This document shows positions 58,627 to 64,000 of a stretch of 64,000 nucleotides of DNA, in pieces (the first letter of the stretch is position 1; the number at the start of each line of letters is the position of its first letter). Below the pieces are notes generated by a model. It saw only the letters and a program-made list of their open reading frames with translations. It was not told where the DNA came from and did no database searches. The position numbers were made by a program, and so were the translations under genes. Location: assembly GCA_039105265.1 (NCBI GenBank), contig JAPFFF010000012.1, positions 4,774,001 through 4,838,000 of the forward strand. Direction: 5' to 3'. Origin of the DNA: Tritrichomonas musculus (lineage: Eukaryota; Parabasalia; Tritrichomonadida; Tritrichomonadidae).

Positions 58627-58978
58627 TTAAGGTTCTCCTTTCAAATTCAAAAGATTAAATTCAATTAGACTTCACAAATAAAATATGCATAAATATCGTC
58701 TTTAAAAACGAATTAAAATATAATATTTACGCAGATATATATTTTAAATTATTAAATAAAAACATTTTCATGAAATCTTATCGATTTTATTTTTTTACAG
58801 ATTGAAATCATAAAATTTAAAAATCAATAAAAATTTGAAAAATAAGATTTAATCGTTAAGGTCAAATTTTTATATTTTTAACCAAAACTTTTTCCGAAAA
58901 ATGCTCTATTGAATTATATATTCTATGAGTTAATTCAATATTGAATAATGAACATTTTTTTGGGAAGGAGAACCTTAA
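58627..58978. mobile_element. MITE B, TTAA-flanked, 344 bp
   Basis: TTAA|GGTTCTCCTT at 58627 and its inverse AAGGAGAACC|TTAA ending at 58978. Its right half is clearly related to MITE A, although the outermost bases differ (GGTTCT versus GGGACC). There is no ORF. Confidence 0.75.
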
Positions 58979-59986
58979 GGATCAAATAATTATCAGATTT
59001 TGAAAAAGAAGATTTAATTTATTCTTTAAATGTATATGTGTATTAAATTTCCCAATAAGTATCAATATGCAAATTAAATTTTGTAGAAAATATTCAAATA
59101 GGTACTTTTAAAGAGGAGGGTCAACTAATTGAATTGGCAATTTTTTCTCATTGTTTTCCTTTTTTTGCGTTATGTAATTAATAAATTCAAAATTTTATTT
59201 TATTTATAAATAATATAAAAACAATTATATATAAATATTACTTTTATGATTAGCTTAAGGGCGAGCCACCAAAAAAGTGACGCCGTTGATCAATTTTTTC
59301 AACATTGACTATCCCTGTTTACGAATAGATAAAATCTTTTCAATGGTTTACATATTTTTTTTTTCTCAGAAAAAAAAGTAATGCCCCACAGCTGCATCAG
59401 CGGAACGATATTTAATAAAAATGATATATTTTTAATCCTTATAAAAAATAATGATTGTATACCAATTTTGGGGAGAATCTATTTCACTTCACCGTATCCG
59501 CACCTCTTTTTTTACCTATATGTGATCAAAGGAAATCTAACTCTAATCTCTCGATAAATTATTTTCCAATTAATTATATATTAATAATATGATAAACTGG
59601 AACCAAAATCTCTCCTAAACCACAAAAAAATAAATGCATATATACCTATAAAAGATATTTTACTAAATATTCAGTTTACTAATTTAAATACACTATTTAT
59701 AATATCAAAAATAATATAATATATGTTTTTGCAAGAATATTTAATAAGATATATTTACAATTTGAATTCAATTTAATATTTTTTAATATCTTGCGCATCT
59801 GTTTTTCTTCCCACATAATTAAATTAAAATCAAGACTTTATGATAGTTTTAAATATAATAAAATAATTTTAAAATAATTTTATATTTATAATAAATTCAA
59901 CAGAATTATTTTAATAGATAAAACAATTTTGATAAATTTTTTCATTTCTGAAAACAAAACAAAACAAAAAAAAACCTATTCTAAAC
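58979..59986. other. AT-rich intergenic region upstream of the SMS-like gene
   Basis: A TTAAGGGCGAGCCACC motif at about 59258 resembles a MITE end but has no partner here. TCATTT at 59942-59947 is a possible initiator 43 nt before the next ATG. Confidence 0.4.
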
Positions 59987-61858
59987 ATGAAAAAAGAAAC
60001 AAAAATGCTTCTTCAAAAAACATCTTCTCAAAAAAATTTACCACTCAAGAGAAAAAGTAGTGTAAAAGACTTTTTATCGATATACCAATCAAATATTTCC
60101 AATATTATAATTCAATCACCATTTTTCTATTTACTACAAAAAATTGAAATGCTCATTATTGCTATAATATCGAACTTGGCATTTTTCGCAAGCAAAGAAA
60201 AATCAGATTCAATTTTCGACGTTTTAAAATATTCTTTATTAGTTTGCTACATTTCGCCATCCCTTTTTGAAAACCCTTTCATGAGTTCGTATTTAGTTGT
60301 TGGTATTATTTTATTTTTTATTTTTTTGATAATTGCATATACTTTATATATTGGTCTTAAAATTGAAAATAGATCACCAATAAATCATAAAACAATCAAA
60401 CTTTGGATGATTACAACTCATTTATTCCTACCAATTCCAGGCTATATTATTGGGTATTATTTTGCATATTATTTTTATCAGCTACTTCATATAATTCACT
60501 TTGGCCAATTAACATTAATAGTTTTTTCCGGGATGATTTGGTGCTGGACACTTATTACCTGTAATTCAATATATTATTCTCATTCATATACTCGAAAAAA
60601 CGATATTTGCGAAATCAAACACAATTATTTATCAATTCATCTATACATACTAATTATACCAATGATACAAGTTATGCTATTAGGTATTATCAGAGCCTTA
60701 TTCCAATCGATCGATTTGTACGTTTATTCATTTTTATCGTTTTTCATATCACTTTTCCCATCAATTTATATCTCATGGAAAAAGCCATATAATCATGATT
60801 CAATGAACAATTATGCCACCTATTTATTTGTTATACGAATACCTCTTAGTTTTACCTGGCTCATAAAAGAATTGTTTCCGGATCAATTTAATAATTATTT
60901 AATATTCCTAATTGCTTTCTTATTCGTCTCATTTCTATTTCTAACCCAACCCTTTACATCATCCCAACCACTATCCACCAACAGTCCCGACCACGTTGCC
61001 TCTCCTGTTCATTTTTCAGATCCCTTTCAAAATTGGCCTTTTCCATTCAATTTTATCTCTGCCACGAAGCAAGACGTATTTCTCCTTTTCTTCTCAATTT
61101 TGTCACTTTTCTTCATATCACTAATCAAAGCGATAGTTTCGCAGAGGGTTCCTCTATCGTCGCCTCTTCCTGACTTCATCCACGAGCGGTTTAATTCGAC
61201 CATTTACAGTCACTCAAAATTGAATGGCAAATTGATCGAAGAAACGGATGATTTTCAATTCATTCAGGCGTCACTTTTTCTCCTTATTTTCATAACGACT
61301 CATCGCTGCATGAATCTTCGCCGCTTCTTCTTCCTCTTCGGCTTCCTCTGCATTTTGAGAGCGGTGCCGATCATGCTGACGAGCCTCCCTCTTCCTTACG
61401 CAGCCGAGCCGAGCTGCTCGTGCTCGCGCGCGGCCTGCGCGAGTCTCTTTGCTAAGACGCTCGTCTTTGTGAAGAATCCGAAGTGCGGGGACTTGCTCAT
61501 ATCCGGCCAGATGATGCGAATTTGGCTTGTTACGCTGACTTTTTGCTCTGCTTTAAATGACACTTTTCAGAGACCGTTTAACTGGATACTGGTTAGTTTG
61601 ACTGGCACTTTTTCGTTCTCAAGAGTGATGTTCATCCTGCTTTCTAGAGATCATTATTCAATCGATATTTGGTTCGGCTTTGTGTTCACACAGCTGGGCT
61701 GGATGGTCTACAACTTGCTGAGAAAGCTGGCTTTGATGATGCCGAAAATGACAATGAATTCGTATTGCTTGAGATTCATTAAATGGCTGGAAACAAGGCC
61801 TCCAGGCAGAGTCCTTCCTAGAGATGAATTAATAGTAGAGAAAAAAAAAATTGTTTGA
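59987..61858 (+). CDS. Sphingomyelin-synthase/PAP2_C-like membrane protein with a missing catalytic His
   Basis: The protein has 623 residues. A basic N terminus precedes about eight to nine hydrophobic helices (50-330). The C-terminal third follows the sphingomyelin synthase (PAP2_C) order: RRFFFLFGFLCILRAVPIML with TSLPLP, then CGDLLISGQMMR, then SRDHYSIDIWFGF. In active enzymes the motif is CGD..[FY]SGHT with a catalytic His; here it is Gln (Q508). The second His and the Asp are kept (H556, D560). This enzyme family transfers a phospho-headgroup between phosphatidylcholine and ceramide or related lipids at Golgi or plasma membrane. With the nucleophile-triad His lost, the protein may be inactive, a sensor, or use different chemistry. 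About 61300-61560 is strikingly G+C-rich compared with the rest of the gene. Confidence 0.75.
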   Translation: MKKETKMLLQKTSSQKNLPLKRKSSVKDFLSIYQSNISNIIIQSPFFYLLQKIEMLIIAIISNLAFFASKEKSDSIFDVLKYSLLVCYISPSLFENPFMSSYLVVGIILFFIFLIIAYTLYIGLKIENRSPINHKTIKLWMITTHLFLPIPGYIIGYYFAYYFYQLLHIIHFGQLTLIVFSGMIWCWTLITCNSIYYSHSYTRKNDICEIKHNYLSIHLYILIIPMIQVMLLGIIRALFQSIDLYVYSFLSFFISLFPSIYISWKKPYNHDSMNNYATYLFVIRIPLSFTWLIKELFPDQFNNYLIFLIAFLFVSFLFLTQPFTSSQPLSTNSPDHVASPVHFSDPFQNWPFPFNFISATKQDVFLLFFSILSLFFISLIKAIVSQRVPLSSPLPDFIHERFNSTIYSHSKLNGKLIEETDDFQFIQASLFLLIFITTHRCMNLRRFFFLFGFLCILRAVPIMLTSLPLPYAAEPSCSCSRAACASLFAKTLVFVKNPKCGDLLISGQMMRIWLVTLTFCSALNDTFQRPFNWILVSLTGTFSFSRVMFILLSRDHYSIDIWFGFVFTQLGWMVYNLLRKLALMMPKMTMNSYCLRFIKWLETRPPGRVLPRDELIVEKKKIV

Positions 61859-62346
61859 ATTTAAGTTTTGTAAATAAATAATATTTCTTTCTATATAGTT
61901 ATCTTTTTATTGGCTGAAAAAATCATAGTTATTTTTTAAAAATAAGGGCTTTAAACGATAGACTTTTTTTAAAACAAAATAGGAACTTTTTACAACATTC
62001 AAATTTGAAAGATTTTATGAAAATATTGTATGAGGTTTAACAAAATAGAATGCTTGTAAAATGTGCTGATTTTGTCCAAAAAAAGTCTACCTTTTAAACG
62101 TTATTTAAAATCCAGTTTTTACAACTATCCATCTTCAATTCAGCAAAAATAGTCATTTAAAATATGAAGACAAACATTCTATTGGAGGGCAGATTAATTT
62201 TTTTGGAGGGCAGATTAATTTTGGAGACAAACTCTCAAAAAAGTATTGAAATTTATTTCAAAAAAAATTTTGAGAAGAAGTTCAAAAAGTGAACCTTTCA
62301 AAAAATTTCAATATTATTTTTTTTTTTTTTTCGTTTAAAACCCAAC
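61859..62346. other. Intergenic region with short direct repeat
   Basis: GGAGGGCAGATTAATTTT occurs twice in tandem (about 62185-62222). AAAAAGTCTAC and its inverse GTAGACTTTTT occur near 62082 and 61950. T run at 62317-62330. No gene is seen. Confidence 0.55.
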
Positions 62347-62880
62347 ATGATTTGGCTCTTTTTTATTAATTTTGCAACTATCAACAATGGCATTTTTGAT
62401 ATACCATTCACCGAAAAATTCATTATTCTATATTTAGGACCATTTGATATTGCTGAGCTCAATATCTCTGATTCAATTCTATCTATTTTTTCAAATTGGC
62501 AAAATGAAAATAGTTTTTATGTAGAAGTTGAATCAATAGATAGAAAAGGAATTATTACAAATCATGGAAAATATAATAAAAATTCTCATTTAATTGGAGT
62601 TTACTTTGAGAAGAGGGACTATATATTGAAATTCTCTAATGAAGGACAAAATGAAATAAATTTTGCAATTAAATTTGAAAAATTGTATGGTTTCAGTCCA
62701 CCAAATATAACGGATAAAATTTCAACAAAGTATAAATTTCCAGATATAAAACCATCGAGTTCCGAAAATCTGATTTTTGATGATACAAAGGAACGAAAAT
62801 TCATATTTTATATTGCTCTTATTGTTACGTTAGTTGCAGTAAATATATTAGTATATGTTATTGATTGCTTCTGGGGATAA
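62347..62880 (+). CDS. Small single-pass (type I) membrane protein, unknown
   Basis: The protein has 177 residues. A hydrophobic leader (MIWLFFINFATINNG) looks like a signal peptide. A beta-rich outer domain of about 130 residues follows (FYVEVESIDRKGII, GVYFEKRDYILKF, INFAIKFEKLYGF). One TM helix (FIFYIALIVTLVAVNILVYVI, about 151-171) and a very short tail (DCFWG) end it. The layout predicts export to the endomembrane system or surface with an outside domain. I do not recognise the family. It is convergent with the next gene, only about 50 nt apart. Confidence 0.75.
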   Translation: MIWLFFINFATINNGIFDIPFTEKFIILYLGPFDIAELNISDSILSIFSNWQNENSFYVEVESIDRKGIITNHGKYNKNSHLIGVYFEKRDYILKFSNEGQNEINFAIKFEKLYGFSPPNITDKISTKYKFPDIKPSSSENLIFDDTKERKFIFYIALIVTLVAVNILVYVIDCFWG

Positions 62881-62931
62881 TTCAAAGATTATAAAGTAAA
62901 AAAATTATTCTTTTATTTATTTTTAAAAAAA

Positions 62932-63996
62932 TTATAATATTTCTGATTTAGTAGTTTTTTCAATCAAGGGGACACCAAATCCATAAATAATCCAAGCAAA
63001 TGGTGATGCATATTTTACAACCATTGCCATCATATAAACTAATTCTTCATCAGATTTATCGCTAGGGCTATATCCGAAATCTAAAAGGAAAAATATAAAT
63101 AATGATAAAACTGCAGGTATGCAAGCAATAATCACTAATGCTAAAGAAACACTAAAAGTCAAAAATCCTGTTCCATTTCGATCTGCAGCTATACAAACAG
63201 ATGTTTCAACAATGATAATCAATGAATTCCCACATTGTAGGACATAATCACTAAAATATTTATATGGACGAACAGCAAACATCAAAATAAGCCATCCAAT
63301 TTCAAGCCCAATGCAAGCCCAAGGTATATCCAAAGCAGCAACAATTGCATAAACAACTTGCCTTACAATATCAACAACTTCAATGAAAGCATACCAACGA
63401 TTTTTATATTTTCGAACCATGCTTGGAACTTTGGCAATAATCATCATGACTGTTAATGCTACTGGAAGAAGGAGTGAGAAAAATATGTAACCAAATATGC
63501 ATCGCCAATTATTTTTGTAAACTTCATTATTAACAATCATGAAATATTTTGTAGCAGGGACAATTATTAATGAAAAGCAAGTAAGACCAAATGAGATATA
63601 TTTATATTCGTTTTCCATATCCAAATTTCCACAATCTACTAAGCAGTTTATTGTTATTTCAATTATGATTGATAGTATTATGACTACTATTAGTGCGATT
63701 GAATATATTTTCGTTAGTTTGGAACTTTTTATGAGAATTGGAGTCAATAAAAGTGTGATAACCAATAGCGATTGCGCAAGGGCAAATGAAAATTTTAAAA
63801 AAATAGCATCAGCAACATCTTCAGGATTAACATCTGTTACTGATTCAAAAACATGGGATACGAAATCCAAAAAGTCACCACCACAACAACAACAACCCAA
63901 AAATAAAACAACAACTATTATTACAAACACTGCTACCAATAAGAATATTACTTTCTTGGTATCCATTTGAATATATCCTAATCCAATTCCTAACAT
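62932..63996 (-). CDS. Multi-pass membrane protein, possibly partial at its 5' end
   Basis: Up to 354 residues, with start codons at 63996 (MLGIG) or 63966 (MDTKKVIFLL). The frame is still open at the window edge, so the N terminus may lie outside. It has about nine hydrophobic segments, the first (VIFLLVAVFVIIVVVLFLG) followed by CCCCGGDF, a possible lipidation or metal site. A conserved-looking block VRQVVYAIVAALDIPWACIG, then WLILMFAVRPYKYFSDYVLQ, resembles the C-terminal membrane block of large trichomonad surface proteins with N-terminal beta-helix or Cys-rich regions. That would make this only the C-terminal part, but the likeness is from memory. Transport or channel activity cannot be assigned. 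Confidence 0.65.
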   Translation of the reverse strand: MLGIGLGYIQMDTKKVIFLLVAVFVIIVVVLFLGCCCCGGDFLDFVSHVFESVTDVNPEDVADAIFLKFSFALAQSLLVITLLLTPILIKSSKLTKIYSIALIVVIILSIIIEITINCLVDCGNLDMENEYKYISFGLTCFSLIIVPATKYFMIVNNEVYKNNWRCIFGYIFFSLLLPVALTVMMIIAKVPSMVRKYKNRWYAFIEVVDIVRQVVYAIVAALDIPWACIGLEIGWLILMFAVRPYKYFSDYVLQCGNSLIIIVETSVCIAADRNGTGFLTFSVSLALVIIACIPAVLSLFIFFLLDFGYSPSDKSDEELVYMMAMVVKYASPFAWIIYGFGVPLIEKTTKSEIL

Positions 63997-64000
63997 TAAT

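Overview
The window looks like nuclear DNA of a parabasalid, most likely a Tritrichomonas-type trichomonad. The reasons are: very AT-rich intergenic DNA; almost entirely single-exon genes on both strands without operons; short 5' leaders with an initiator-like TCA[T/C]-motif 9-25 nt before several start codons; and families that are expanded in trichomonads (DUF3447/ankyrin proteins, BspA-type leucine-rich repeats, Pmp-like beta-helix surface proteins, BTB plus discoidin-like proteins, giant multi-pass PAS/adenylate cyclases). The species call is inference.

Layout. 1-5.5 kb: a C-depleted tract, tRNA-Phe(GAA), an ankyrin-type ORF followed in the same frame by a BspA repeat ORF (probably one broken or fused locus), a 95-nt atypical tRNA gene and a small acidic protein. 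5.5-15 kb: a His-rich protein ending in a CaaX box, then a 2038-residue composite protein joining beta-trefoil-like modules, BspA repeats, a recognisable SecA-type ATPase motor and a class 3 lipase. 17-23 kb: a BTB/discoidin-like protein and a P4-type flippase ATPase with altered catalytic motifs. 23-28.3 kb: a transposon zone with a decayed transposase-like gene, a complete pogo-like DDE element (TIRs, TA target duplication, intact 514-aa transposase) and a discoidin fragment. 28.5-33 kb: a bacterial-type LarA (nickel lactate racemase family) gene, a protein kinase interrupted by a candidate spliceosomal intron, and a possible tubby-like protein. 33.7-44.5 kb: a 1539-aa PAS/adenylate cyclase and a Pmp-like surface protein with about 26 copies of a 9-residue repeat. 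45-49 kb: a 3.2-kb gene-free element with 54-nt inverted ends. 49-50.6 kb: a UIM plus double ubiquitin-like protein. 51-59 kb: repeat-rich, gene-poor DNA with a DUF3447 stub, a hAT relic, a 299-bp duplication, a 2-kb inverted-repeat-bounded unit and two related TTAA-flanked MITEs. 60-64 kb: a sphingomyelin-synthase-like membrane protein that has lost one catalytic His, a small single-pass membrane protein, and a multi-pass membrane protein that may continue past the window edge.

The genes do not form a single pathway. Shared themes are the cell surface and membranes (BspA, Pmp-like, flippase, SMS-like, cyclase) and signalling (kinase, cyclase, ubiquitin-like). The least expected item is the SecA-motor/lipase fusion at 8985-15101. 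The LarA gene is the clearest candidate for lateral transfer from bacteria.
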